A stretch of 29,221 bases of DNA, taken from CAIZGX01 sp044371675. Its GTDB lineage: Bacteria > Bacteroidota > Bacteroidia > Flavobacteriales_D > Sanyastnellaceae. Where the stretch lies: positions 1-29,221 of the forward strand of contig JBILTF010000023.1 in assembly GCA_044371675.1 (NCBI GenBank). Direction: 5' to 3'. Both the position numbers and the translations under genes were made by a program. Shown piece after piece: positions 15,371 to 22,690 of this stretch; the stretch's first letter is position 1; every line of letters begins with the position of its first letter. The notes beneath the pieces were generated by a model. That model did not search any database, was not told the DNA's origin, and was given only the letters and a program-made list of their open reading frames with translations.

Positions 15371-16714
15371 TTATAATGCGTTCAACGATTTTGAAAGTCT
15401 AGTTTGTGCGTTCATTAAACTTAAACGCGCTTGAATTAACGACACTTCCGCTTGCAACAACTGTGAAGTCTGACGCGACAATTCGAAACTTGAAGAAGTT
15501 CCTTGATCGAATTTAATTTCCGTTTTTTCCATGATACTTTCTGCCAAGATGTAGGATTGCATGGCCAAGTCCACATTCTGCGTAGCGTTCAAGTATTCGG
15601 CATAGCCCACTTGATACTCTAGCTTCGCAGCATTGGTTGAAAACTCCAACGTCTCTTCCATGCGCTTCACCTCCACGCCCGCGCGCTGAATGCTTTTTGA
15701 TTTTGCTCCGCCTGAAACAATAGGAACGTTCATGGATATTCCCCACAATTGCGTTGGATACCAAGCTTGATCGCCGTCGAAGAAATTAAATTCTTGACGC
15801 TGTGCTTGTCTTTGAACACTGTAGAACGCTGCCATGTTAGGAAGCAAGCGCGCTTGCTGATTTTTCACACTTAATTTCTGCAGTGCAAGACCGTCTTTAA
15901 TAATTAGATTGTCTATAAGCACATCTGCATTGAAAGGCGATTGAACCAACTGTGCATTGAACGAATCTAAAATCGTTTTGCTATTGTCGGCCAACGTAAT
16001 TTCCTCGTCCACATTCATTCCAATGGTGAACTTCAACAACGTTTTTGCAATGAGCGCTTGTGTTTGCGCTGTGCGAATGCGCGCATCCAATTCATTCAGC
16101 GAAAGGGTTAACTGTTCCACGTCTTGCTTCTCTACAAAACCCTCGTTCTTCAAGGCTTTCGTATGCTCGAGTGATGCCGCTAATAGCTCGCGAGAAGCAG
16201 TCAATAAAGCAATGCTTTCTTGCGCAATTACTGCTAAGTGATAAGCCTCTTCTGTAGCTTGTTTCACCTCTATTTCACTTTTAATGATGTTTTTGTTTTG
16301 CAAAGCAGCGTAGGCCTTTGATGCTTGAAGACCCACTAGCCATGAACCGTCGAACAACAACTGCGAAGCATTTAGGCCCGCTGTTAATGTTTGAGGTACT
16401 CCGAATTGTACTGCCACATTTTGTCCCGGCATACCGAAGAAATCTCCAGGTAAAATGCTTGTCGGACGATCGATGAAATTTTGGTATTGAACAGAACCGC
16501 TGATTTGCGGAAGACCAATGGCTATCAGTTCTTCGGTCTGAAGCTTCGCTGTTTGCGCATCAAGTGTTTTCGTTTTCACCTGGAAGGCATTCTTTACTGC
16601 GAACTCTTTTGCTGCAGCTAGAGTGAGCGCCTGCTGGGCGGTTCCAAGCGAAACAAAACCAAGCGACACTGCCAAGAGAACGCTAATTTTTTTGTTTATG
16701 TTGAATTGTATCAT
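15371..16714 (-). CDS. TolC family outer-membrane efflux channel
   Basis: Outer-membrane channel of the tripartite pump. The signal peptide VLLAVSLGFVSLGTAQQ is followed by two related halves rich in long amphipathic helices, as in TolC/OprM (for example LTLAAAKEFAVKNAFQVKTK and the final LSLMNAQTRLSKSLNAL). Length 447 aa. It lies 8 bp downstream of the regulator and 12 bp upstream of the adaptor. In this family the protein trimerises and contributes four strands per subunit to the barrel; strand segments such as VQYQNFIDR and WGISMNVPI fit that. Start ATG is the only sensible one, preceding the signal peptide. Confidence 0.92.
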   Translation of the reverse strand: MIQFNINKKISVLLAVSLGFVSLGTAQQALTLAAAKEFAVKNAFQVKTKTLDAQTAKLQTEELIAIGLPQISGSVQYQNFIDRPTSILPGDFFGMPGQNVAVQFGVPQTLTAGLNASQLLFDGSWLVGLQASKAYAALQNKNIIKSEIEVKQATEEAYHLAVIAQESIALLTASRELLAASLEHTKALKNEGFVEKQDVEQLTLSLNELDARIRTAQTQALIAKTLLKFTIGMNVDEEITLADNSKTILDSFNAQLVQSPFNADVLIDNLIIKDGLALQKLSVKNQQARLLPNMAAFYSVQRQAQRQEFNFFDGDQAWYPTQLWGISMNVPIVSGGAKSKSIQRAGVEVKRMEETLEFSTNAAKLEYQVGYAEYLNATQNVDLAMQSYILAESIMEKTEIKFDQGTSSSFELSRQTSQLLQAEVSLIQARLSLMNAQTRLSKSLNAL

Positions 16715-16722
16715 GAATTGAA

Positions 16723-17367
16723 TTATTGCTTTTTAGTATTTTTTTTCTTGGTTGAAGTAGATGAATTGAGAATGTTCTTATTCAGAAGCTCAATTCCCTT
16801 GGCCGTTGCCATTCCGTGAATATGGTATGAAAACCATTCCATATAAATGTCGCTCACCTTATACTCTTTACTTGGAAATAAATTCTGATCGAACATCACC
16901 TCCATTCTTCCCACGTATAATTTCGCTAGTACATTCGGATTAATTTCCCTTCGGTACAACCCGTCTTTTTGTCCTTTCACTATATTCTCGAACACGCACT
17001 TGTAAATAATTTCCTGTCGAGACACGACCATTTTCTGATGCACACGAGGATGAAATTTCTCCATGTCGTAGGCCACAGAAGGATGAATGTTTTGTAACAT
17101 TTCGAGCACCCAACGCTTTATCTCTAGGCTTTCGTCAATGGCGTTCAGTCCTCTTCCACATATTTCTTCAATCTGATTTTCCTCTGCTGTACTGAAAAGA
17201 ACAACAGCATTTTCCAACAAATCTTCTTTGTCTTTCACATGCGTATACAGCGTCTTCTTTGAGATGCAGAGCTTCTTGGCAATGTCATCCATTGTCAGAC
17301 TCTTGATTCCAAATTGCAAAAACAACTGAAGTGTTTCCGAGAGAATATGTTGTTTCTTGATTTCCAA
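16723..17367 (-). CDS. TetR/AcrR family regulator of the efflux operon
   Basis: A 214-residue one-component regulator. The N-terminal helix-turn-helix is MDDIAKKLCISKKTLYTHVKDKEDLL, beginning near residue 26. The C-terminal ligand-binding domain is hydrophobic and helical, and the tail is Lys-rich. The start codon is TTG: it places the family-typical opening EIKKQHILSETLQLFLQFGI directly at the N-terminus, the next ATG lies inside the DNA-binding helix, and a promoter box ends 7 nt upstream. As the first gene of the operon, it probably controls its own expression with tolC, adaptor and pump. Effector unknown. Confidence 0.9.
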   Translation of the reverse strand: MEIKKQHILSETLQLFLQFGIKSLTMDDIAKKLCISKKTLYTHVKDKEDLLENAVVLFSTAEENQIEEICGRGLNAIDESLEIKRWVLEMLQNIHPSVAYDMEKFHPRVHQKMVVSRQEIIYKCVFENIVKGQKDGLYRREINPNVLAKLYVGRMEVMFDQNLFPSKEYKVSDIYMEWFSYHIHGMATAKGIELLNKNILNSSTSTKKKNTKKQ

Positions 17368-17374
17368 AGCGGCG

Positions 17375-17427
17375 CAAATATAGGCACAAATTTTACATTG
17401 GAAACGAAAATTGGGGAAAATGTTTCC
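17375..17427 (-). promoter_or_regulatory. Efflux operon promoter with possible TetR operator
   Basis: Minus strand TATATTTG at 17382-17375 matches the -7 consensus and has TTT 19 nt upstream, one base from the -33 TTG. The arms GGAAAC (17400-17405) and GTTTCC (17422-17427) form an inverted repeat overlapping the -33 region, a plausible regulator site. The operator part is speculative. Confidence 0.4.
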
Positions 17428-17429
17428 GT

Positions 17430-17442
17430 CACACGAAGTGTG
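17430..17442. repeat. Solitary C-GAA-G mini-hairpin at the end of the barrel gene
   Basis: CACAC GAA GTGTG, perfect 5-bp arms around a GAA loop. It abuts the stop codon (17443-17445) of the large barrel gene with no gap. Same design as the units of the three arrays; it may act as a 3'-end hairpin. Confidence 0.7.
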
Positions 17443-19851
17443 TTACTTCACCCGCTTAAACTCATCCACCTGACTCGCCTTCTTCTCCTTCAACTTCTGA
17501 TTACCAATCTTCCATGTAAGATTGATACGTGCCGTCCGCGATTCCCAGAGGCCGCTAGCATCCATGTAAAGACCGGCGTACTGAGAAATTCCTCTCCAAC
17601 GCATGGTGCGAAGAATGTCGCCGTATGCGAGGCGAAGAACGAGTTTTTCACTGAGGAAGGTTTTTTGAAAAGCAACGTCTAAACCTCCCATAGGTTTGTT
17701 GCGGAAGGTGCCGCCCCATACGCTTGGTCCGTTGAAGAATCCAGATAGTTCAAATGAGGTGGTCTTGTTGAACTTGAAGGTGTTTTGCATGAAGATGTTG
17801 TACGAAGTAGCACGAAGATCAATGGTGTTGCCGTCTTCAAAGGTTGCGCGGTTGTGAATGTTGTAAACGCCCATGTTCACATAACCGTCCCACCACTTTG
17901 CAATGGTAACCGGACTTCCAATGTTCAAGGTAATGTTCTCGCGATAACCCAAGTTGCGCGTTTGAATGAACGAACGAGAGAACTCTGTCGTGTCGGTAAT
18001 CTCGGTGAAAAATCCGTTGGTCTTGCTGTAGCCGATGGAACTGGTTACCATATAGAACAGCGTGTGACTCAACTCAAACGCATCGGTGTATTGTGGTTGA
18101 AGGAAGGCGTTTCCGCGTGAATAGGAAAGTTCGTCGAGACGCGATTCAAACGGATTCAACGACTGATAACTTGGTCTGTCAATTCTGCGGCTGTACGTTA
18201 AGTTGAAAGTGCTAGTCTCTTTATGATCGAAAGTGATGGCAGCACTTGGAAACAAATTCGTGTACAAGCGATCAACTTTTGAAAGTGGTTGTGGTGTTAA
18301 CGCGAACAATTCTCCATTGCTGTTTGTGTTTTCCGCACGCACTCCCACTTGCCACCCGAATTTTTTATATTTCCCAGAGGCATTGGCGTAGGCAGCTAGC
18401 ACACGTTCTTTGTATTCGAAGGAATTTGTAAGATTGGAATCTACTTCGAGATTATTTCCAACTACATTAAAGAAATCTAATTTATTATTCGTATTCACCT
18501 GCGTGCCTTTCACCCCTGCTTCCCACTTGATTTTCTTCCAATTGAAACTGTAATCGGCCCGAACTACGGCAATGTCAATTTGTGTTGCTGTGTTGTTCTG
18601 ATAATTTCTTTCATTCAACAAAATGCCATTTGAACCGATGTATCTGTTGGGTTGAAAATTCTTATTGTCAATGTCGTAAATTCCGTAATTGGCATCTACC
18701 GTAAATTCTTTGTCGTTCTCTCCCTTCCACTGATAGTTGACATTCGCGCCATAGTTGTTGCGATACCCGTCGCTGATTGAACTTGCTTCCAAGGTGCTGT
18801 CAATTCCGGCACCCAGAGCTACACTTCCAATGGGCGTTGAGCCGTGACTATCTGAAATGTTGTTCGCCAGATTCGTGTTCACCGAAATACCAACGGTATT
18901 TTTGTCGTTGATTGAAATGTCTATACCCGCCTTTCCGTAATGCGATTGATCTTTGTACAACGAATACGTTCGTTGGTCGAAGAAAACATCGTTCTGTTCT
19001 TTGTAGAAACGCATGTACCCCCAATCTTCTGAGAAATTATTTCCATAGGTGGCGTATACATTGGTCTTTCCCTTTCTTCTGTTGTAGGTGAAGGAACCGT
19101 TGGTCTTTCCATAAACCTGATTCCCGTATCCCAAACCGAATGTCGCGTTCTGACCGTAGTTGCTGTTCTTTTTCATGACGATATTCAGAATACCCGCAGT
19201 ACCGGCAGCGTCGAAGCGTGCAGAAGGATTGGTGATGATCTCGATTTTTTCAATGGATGAAGAAGGCGTGCTCTTCAAAAAGTCTGACAACTGCGAACCT
19301 TGCAGCGGAGAAATTCTTCCGTCGATATACACCGTAATTCCAGACTTTCCTTTTACCGAAATGTTGTTGTTGTTATCGATAACCACACCTGGCGCGCGAC
19401 GCAACAATTCCAAAGCATTCAGTCCAACCGCATTGGCAGTTCCTTCCACATTGAATATGGTTTTATCGGCTTGCACTTGCACAAGTGGTTTCTTCGCCAC
19501 GAATTCCATTTCAGACGTAACGGCTGAAGTGCGCATCAATTCTATCGTTCCGAGATTCAGATTCCCACTTGCGCTAATTTTCTTCCACATCGGTTTGAAA
19601 CCGATGATGTTGAAATACACCAATACTGAATCGGCACTTGCTATTTCCAAACTGAAATTTCCTGTGTTGTCCGAAGCCGTCGCCATTAGTAAAAGGCTAT
19701 CTGCCGTGGCGTGCAGACTCACACTCACGAAAGCCAAAGCCTCGCTCTTTCCTTGATCCACTCCCATTACCACTCCGGTAACGGTTGTTGTTTGCGCGAA
19801 GGAAAAGAGGGTGAAGAGGATGAAGGAAAATGTGAGGAAGAGGTTTTTCAT
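17443..19851 (-). CDS. TonB-dependent-receptor-like outer-membrane barrel protein
   Basis: An 802-residue outer-membrane protein. The signal peptide MKNLFLTFSFILFTLFSFAQ is followed by a carboxypeptidase-regulatory-like beta domain (TTTVTGVVMG to LGTIELM). A plug-like domain comes next (ADKTIFNVEGTANAVGLNALELLRRAPGV, GKSGITVYIDGR, SIEKIEIITNPSARFDAAGTAGILNIVMK), then a long barrel of the OMP_b-brl_3 type. Ligand unknown; such proteins often lack a SusD partner, and none is seen here. I trimmed the first 20 residues of the longer frame because they are encoded by palindromic array 1 and precede a TATTTTCG promoter box 5 nt before this ATG. A mini-hairpin abuts the stop. Confidence 0.88.
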   Translation of the reverse strand: MKNLFLTFSFILFTLFSFAQTTTVTGVVMGVDQGKSEALAFVSVSLHATADSLLLMATASDNTGNFSLEIASADSVLVYFNIIGFKPMWKKISASGNLNLGTIELMRTSAVTSEMEFVAKKPLVQVQADKTIFNVEGTANAVGLNALELLRRAPGVVIDNNNNISVKGKSGITVYIDGRISPLQGSQLSDFLKSTPSSSIEKIEIITNPSARFDAAGTAGILNIVMKKNSNYGQNATFGLGYGNQVYGKTNGSFTYNRRKGKTNVYATYGNNFSEDWGYMRFYKEQNDVFFDQRTYSLYKDQSHYGKAGIDISINDKNTVGISVNTNLANNISDSHGSTPIGSVALGAGIDSTLEASSISDGYRNNYGANVNYQWKGENDKEFTVDANYGIYDIDNKNFQPNRYIGSNGILLNERNYQNNTATQIDIAVVRADYSFNWKKIKWEAGVKGTQVNTNNKLDFFNVVGNNLEVDSNLTNSFEYKERVLAAYANASGKYKKFGWQVGVRAENTNSNGELFALTPQPLSKVDRLYTNLFPSAAITFDHKETSTFNLTYSRRIDRPSYQSLNPFESRLDELSYSRGNAFLQPQYTDAFELSHTLFYMVTSSIGYSKTNGFFTEITDTTEFSRSFIQTRNLGYRENITLNIGSPVTIAKWWDGYVNMGVYNIHNRATFEDGNTIDLRATSYNIFMQNTFKFNKTTSFELSGFFNGPSVWGGTFRNKPMGGLDVAFQKTFLSEKLVLRLAYGDILRTMRWRGISQYAGLYMDASGLWESRTARINLTWKIGNQKLKEKKASQVDEFKRVK

Positions 19852-19856
19852 GAGCG

Positions 19857-19864
19857 CGAAAATA
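19857..19864 (-). promoter_or_regulatory. -7 box variant before the large barrel gene
   Basis: Minus strand TATTTTCG, preceded by TTG, ends 5 nt before the ATG. The same TTGTATTTTCGCG string occurs before the mannosyltransferase gene. Any -33 element would fall inside palindromic array 1. Confidence 0.45.
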
Positions 19865-19869
19865 CAATA

Positions 19870-19925
19870 ATCCGGTGGATCAATTCTACGAATCAATCGC
19901 TGCGCGATCAATCAACTTCGTTGAT
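19870..19925. repeat. Palindromic mini-hairpin array 1 (4 units, CA linkers)
   Basis: Four perfect palindromes: 19870-19880 (arm ATCC, loop GGT), 19883-19893 (ATTC, TAC), 19896-19908 (ATCGC, TGC) and 19911-19925 (ATCAAC, TTC). Each pair is separated by exactly CA, so every junction reads AT-CA-AT. The last unit encodes the C-terminus of the DUF6132-like gene on the minus strand, and the first CA linker it meets supplies the TGA stop. Three of the four loops are TNC, which is GNA on the other strand. Confidence 0.9.
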
Positions 19926-20120
19926 TACTTCTTTCGACTTAAGAAAACTTCCAAAAAAGAGATATCCCAAAAATCCTCCGTAGGGAATGCTGATGTACGG
20001 ATTACTACTGATCATGCAGCCTCCTGAAGAGCAGCCCACGAAGTAGTAATATGCCCAACCGGCAAAAGAACCGATAGCAATGGCTATGAATTCTTTTCGA
20101 TGTTTTTTAATGAAATTCAT
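19908..20120 (-). CDS. Small membrane protein, DUF6132-like
   Basis: A 70-residue protein. After a basic N-terminus MNFIKKHRKEF comes the hydrophobic helix IAIAIGSFAGWAYYYFVG, then a Cys-bearing turn CSSGGCMISSNPYISIPYGG and a second hydrophobic segment FLGYLFFGSFL. The CSSGxC and SNP pattern matches what I know as DUF6132 proteins of Bacteroidota; function unknown. I start at 20120, because its ATG overlaps the stop of the preceding gene as ATGA. The last six residues VINEVD and the stop are encoded by a unit and linker of palindromic array 1, so the C-terminus has apparently been shaped by the repeat. Confidence 0.72.
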   Translation of the reverse strand: MNFIKKHRKEFIAIAIGSFAGWAYYYFVGCSSGGCMISSNPYISIPYGGFLGYLFFGSFLKSKEVINEVD

Positions 20121-20320
20121 TTTTTCTCGCACGTGTTGATCCCGAAAGGGGAATACAATGGGCAAAAAGAAACAAGACTAGTCAATAAGAATACTGCACC
20201 AAGAACTAGTAAGGTGTTTCCTAAAAATCCTGAAACCGCATCAGTGAAAAACAAATACGCAAAAACGATTGCTGCCACCACTCGCATTCCGCGATCGAAA
20301 TTTCCCATGTTCTTTTTCAT
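20117..20320 (-). CDS. DUF2892 / YgaP-like small membrane protein
   Basis: A 67-residue protein with two hydrophobic helices. MKKNMGNFDRGMRVVAAIVFAYLFF, GFLGNTLLVLGAVFLLTSLVSFCPLYSPFGINTC is the standard DUF2892 pattern, with the conserved FCPLY and C-terminal Cys. Family members often occur with rhodanese domains in sulfur-transfer settings; no rhodanese is seen here. Its stop overlaps the start of the DUF6132-like gene by 4 bp, so the two are a coupled pair of small Cys-containing membrane proteins. No clear promoter box precedes it; the 289-bp region upstream is mostly palindromic array 2. Confidence 0.8.
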   Translation of the reverse strand: MKKNMGNFDRGMRVVAAIVFAYLFFTDAVSGFLGNTLLVLGAVFLLTSLVSFCPLYSPFGINTCEKK

Positions 20321-20390
20321 AGTATTATATTTTCTGCGAAGGTGAGCGATTATGATGGGACGGTTTGTAACTTATATCACCACGTTATCA

Positions 20391-20608
20391 ATCCTTCGGA
20401 TAAATCACTGCGTGATCCATTGTCGGAGACAATCAATCAACTTCGTTGATCAATACTACGTATCAATCACCTGCGGTGATCAATTTCTTCGAAATCAATA
20501 CCTCGTATCAAACGCTTCGCGATAAACTGCATCCGCAGGATTGACTGCAAAGCAATTGATCGCATAGCGATTGATCAACAAAGTTGATTGATCCGAACTC
20601 GTTCGGAT
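20391..20608. repeat. Palindromic mini-hairpin array 2 (14 units, CA then TG linkers)
   Basis: Units, arm and loop: 20391 ATCC TTC; 20404 ATCAC TGC; 20419 ATTGTC GGA; 20436 ATCAAC TTC; 20453 ATAC TAC; 20466 ATCACC TGC; 20483 ATTTC TTC; 20498 ATAC CTC; 20511 AACGC/GCGAT TTC (one mismatch); 20531 ATCC GCA; 20544 ACTGC/GCAAT AAA (one mismatch); 20559 ATCGC ATA; 20574 ATCAAC AAA; 20591 ATCCGAAC, 2-nt loop. Linkers are AA, CC, then six CA, a 7-nt gap at 20524-20530, then four TG, so polarity flips in the middle. The array ends 1 nt before the dihydroorotase stop. The stretch 20321-20390 shows nothing else recognisable. Confidence 0.9.
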
Positions 20609-20609
20609 A

Positions 20610-21944
20610 TTACCGCTCAAATCTCAAAGCTTCCCCACTTTTAGTACCCGTAAGCTTCCCATTCTCAAACACCAACTTCCCGTTGCACCAGGTGGAAACG
20701 ATGGTGCTGGAAAACGTGTGTCCTTCGAAGGGAGACCATCCGCATTTGTATAAGAGATTTTCTTTGGTAACAGTATACGGAGAAGATAGATCTACCATGA
20801 CGAAGTCGGCGAAGTAGCCTTCGCGAATGTAACCGCGTCCATCGATTTGAAACATTTCGGCAACGGCATGAGCTGCCTTTTCCACAATTTTTTCTAGGGT
20901 GAAAACACCTTGTCTGTGAAGGTCTATTAATGCTTGCAAGCTGTGTTGAACAAGAGGTCCGCCGCTTGGTGCTTTCAATAGTTCTTGTTCCTTCTCTTCA
21001 ATGGTATGCGGAGCGTGGTCGGTGGCAATGACGTCAATTCTTCCATCGTTCACCGCCTCCCGAATGTTCATTCGGTCGTTGAATGATTTCACTGCCGGAT
21101 TCCACTTAATGTAATTGCCTTTCGTAGCGTAATCTTCTTCCGTGAACCACAGGTGATGAATACACGCTTCCGCTGTGATGCGCTTGTCCTTCATCGGAAT
21201 GGCGTTTGTAAACAACTCTAATTCCTTCGCGGTGCTAATATGAAGAATATGCAAACGCGCATCGTGCTTCTTCGCCAACTCAACAGCCATAGAACTGGAA
21301 GCGTAACATCCTTCGGCGTTGCGAATAACAGGATGATCGGAGGCAGTCAACGTTTTTCCTGTTGCTTGCAAGGCTTCCAAATTTCTTTTGATAATGCCGT
21401 CATCTTCGCAATGCGTGGCGATAAGCGTTTTCACTTTAGAAAAAATAATCTCTAAAGCTTCGCGCTTTTCCACCAATAAATTTCCGGTTGAAGATCCCAT
21501 GAATATTTTCACTCCACACACTTCCTTCGGATTCACCTGCGCTAAAATATCGGCGTTCTCGGGCGTGGCTCCCATGAAGAAATTGTAATTCACCGTTGAT
21601 ACTTCTTCCGCGCGTTTGAACTTCTTTTCCAACAATTCAAGTGTGGTTGCACTCGGACTGGTGTTCGGCATTTCCATATATGAGGTTACGCCACCCGCTG
21701 CTGCTGCTGCCGATTCTGTGGTCAAATCTCCTTTATGCGTCAATCCCGGTTCTCTGAAGTGAACCTGATCGTCGATTAATCCCGGGAACAAATGCTTTCC
21801 GGTACCGTCAACAATGGAATCTGCGTTGTTGTAATCGATCGTGCCAACAGCTACAACATGAGCGATTTTCGAACCGTTGATCCATACGTCGCTAACGGTC
21901 TGTTTTCCTTCGTTAACAACCGTGACATTTTTTATGACTTGCAT
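20610..21944 (-). CDS. pyrC: Dihydroorotase
   Basis: Closes carbamoyl-aspartate to dihydroorotate in pyrimidine synthesis. The 444-aa length, the Lys motif GVKIFMGSSTGNL (site of the bridging carbamylated Lys), LHILHIST and ATDHAPHT are typical of class I amidohydrolase dihydroorotases. The first metal motif is DDQVHFREPG at residues 58-67, with Gln where many relatives have the first His of HxH; I recall this variant from other Bacteroidota enzymes, so it does not by itself mean inactivity. It begins 5 bp after the mannosyltransferase gene and is probably co-transcribed with it. An allantoinase-like function is a weaker alternative. Confidence 0.9.
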   Translation of the reverse strand: MQVIKNVTVVNEGKQTVSDVWINGSKIAHVVAVGTIDYNNADSIVDGTGKHLFPGLIDDQVHFREPGLTHKGDLTTESAAAAAGGVTSYMEMPNTSPSATTLELLEKKFKRAEEVSTVNYNFFMGATPENADILAQVNPKEVCGVKIFMGSSTGNLLVEKREALEIIFSKVKTLIATHCEDDGIIKRNLEALQATGKTLTASDHPVIRNAEGCYASSSMAVELAKKHDARLHILHISTAKELELFTNAIPMKDKRITAEACIHHLWFTEEDYATKGNYIKWNPAVKSFNDRMNIREAVNDGRIDVIATDHAPHTIEEKEQELLKAPSGGPLVQHSLQALIDLHRQGVFTLEKIVEKAAHAVAEMFQIDGRGYIREGYFADFVMVDLSSPYTVTKENLLYKCGWSPFEGHTFSSTIVSTWCNGKLVFENGKLTGTKSGEALRFER

Positions 21945-21949
21945 AGTGA

Positions 21950-22654
21950 TTAGATTTTTTGAAAGCGCATTTTCAATACGCCAAAGAATGCTTCGTGAAA
22001 AATATTCAAACTCATCTTGCTTGTTCCTTTCACACGATCGGCGAAGAGAATAGGAACTTCCGCTATTTTAAAACCAAGACGCTTCGCCTTGTATTTCATT
22101 TCAATTTGAAAGGCATAACCTATGAATTGTATGCCGTCTAAATTCATTTTGGAAAGAACATCGCGGTGGTAACAAACAAATCCGCCCGTACTGTCTTTCA
22201 CGCCTAATCCCAAAATCAGATTCACATAAATACTTCCGCCTTTGCTAATGACCCTGCGGTGAAAAGGCCAATCTACCGTGCCTCCGCCCTTCACATATCG
22301 AGAACCTGCAGCAACGCCCTTATTCTTTTCACAGGCTTCAAGCAGACGAGGAAGGTCTTTCGGATTGTGAGAAAAATCGCAATCCATTTCAAAGATGTAT
22401 TCGTAATTATTCGCCAACCCCCATTTGAATCCCGCTATGTAAGCCGTTCCTAAACCAAGCTTTCCGCTTCGCTCGAGGATGTGTAATCTTCCAGAAAATT
22501 CGGTTTGTTTGTCTTTCACCAACTGCGCTGTCCCATCCGGAGAGCCATCGTCAACAACAAGCAAATGGAACCCTTGGGGCTGATCCAATACAGCGTGAAT
22601 CATTTCAACAATGTTCTCGCATTCGTTATAGGTGGGAATGATTACCAGTTTCAT
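21950..22654 (-). CDS. Polyprenol monophosphomannose synthase (GT2 family)
   Basis: Transfers a sugar, usually mannose from GDP-mannose, to a polyprenyl phosphate carrier at the membrane face. A 234-residue GT-A protein with IPTYNECENI at the N-terminus, VVDDGSPDGTA, the metal-binding FEMDCDFSHNP and GSRYVKGG, in the order of Dpm1-like enzymes. There is no C-terminal membrane domain, so it is the soluble catalytic form. I start at MKLVIIPTYNE (22654); the longer frame adds 11 residues that overlap the promoter box. It leads a two-gene unit with dihydroorotase, an odd functional pairing. The exact sugar donor is inferred from the family. Confidence 0.88.
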   Translation of the reverse strand: MKLVIIPTYNECENIVEMIHAVLDQPQGFHLLVVDDGSPDGTAQLVKDKQTEFSGRLHILERSGKLGLGTAYIAGFKWGLANNYEYIFEMDCDFSHNPKDLPRLLEACEKNKGVAAGSRYVKGGGTVDWPFHRRVISKGGSIYVNLILGLGVKDSTGGFVCYHRDVLSKMNLDGIQFIGYAFQIEMKYKAKRLGFKIAEVPILFADRVKGTSKMSLNIFHEAFFGVLKMRFQKI

Positions 22655-22662
22655 TTGCTTCG

Positions 22663-22670
22663 CGAAAATA
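22663..22670 (-). promoter_or_regulatory. -7 box variant before the mannosyltransferase gene
   Basis: Minus strand TATTTTCG preceded by TTG, ending 8 nt before the ATG. It sits in the 36-bp gap after the acetylation gene, so the mannosyltransferase-pyrC pair likely has its own promoter. Confidence 0.4.
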
Positions 22671-22690
22671 CAACAGGCGCTAGGCAAATT

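Noticed and set aside
19160..19756. 198-codon plus-strand open frame opposite the large barrel gene
   Set aside because: Antisense shadow of the signal, regulatory-like and plug domains, which are clearly coding on the other strand.
19870..20608. tRNA or structured RNA gene
   Set aside because: Stems are 3-8 bp and independent, with no cloverleaf or known riboswitch pattern.
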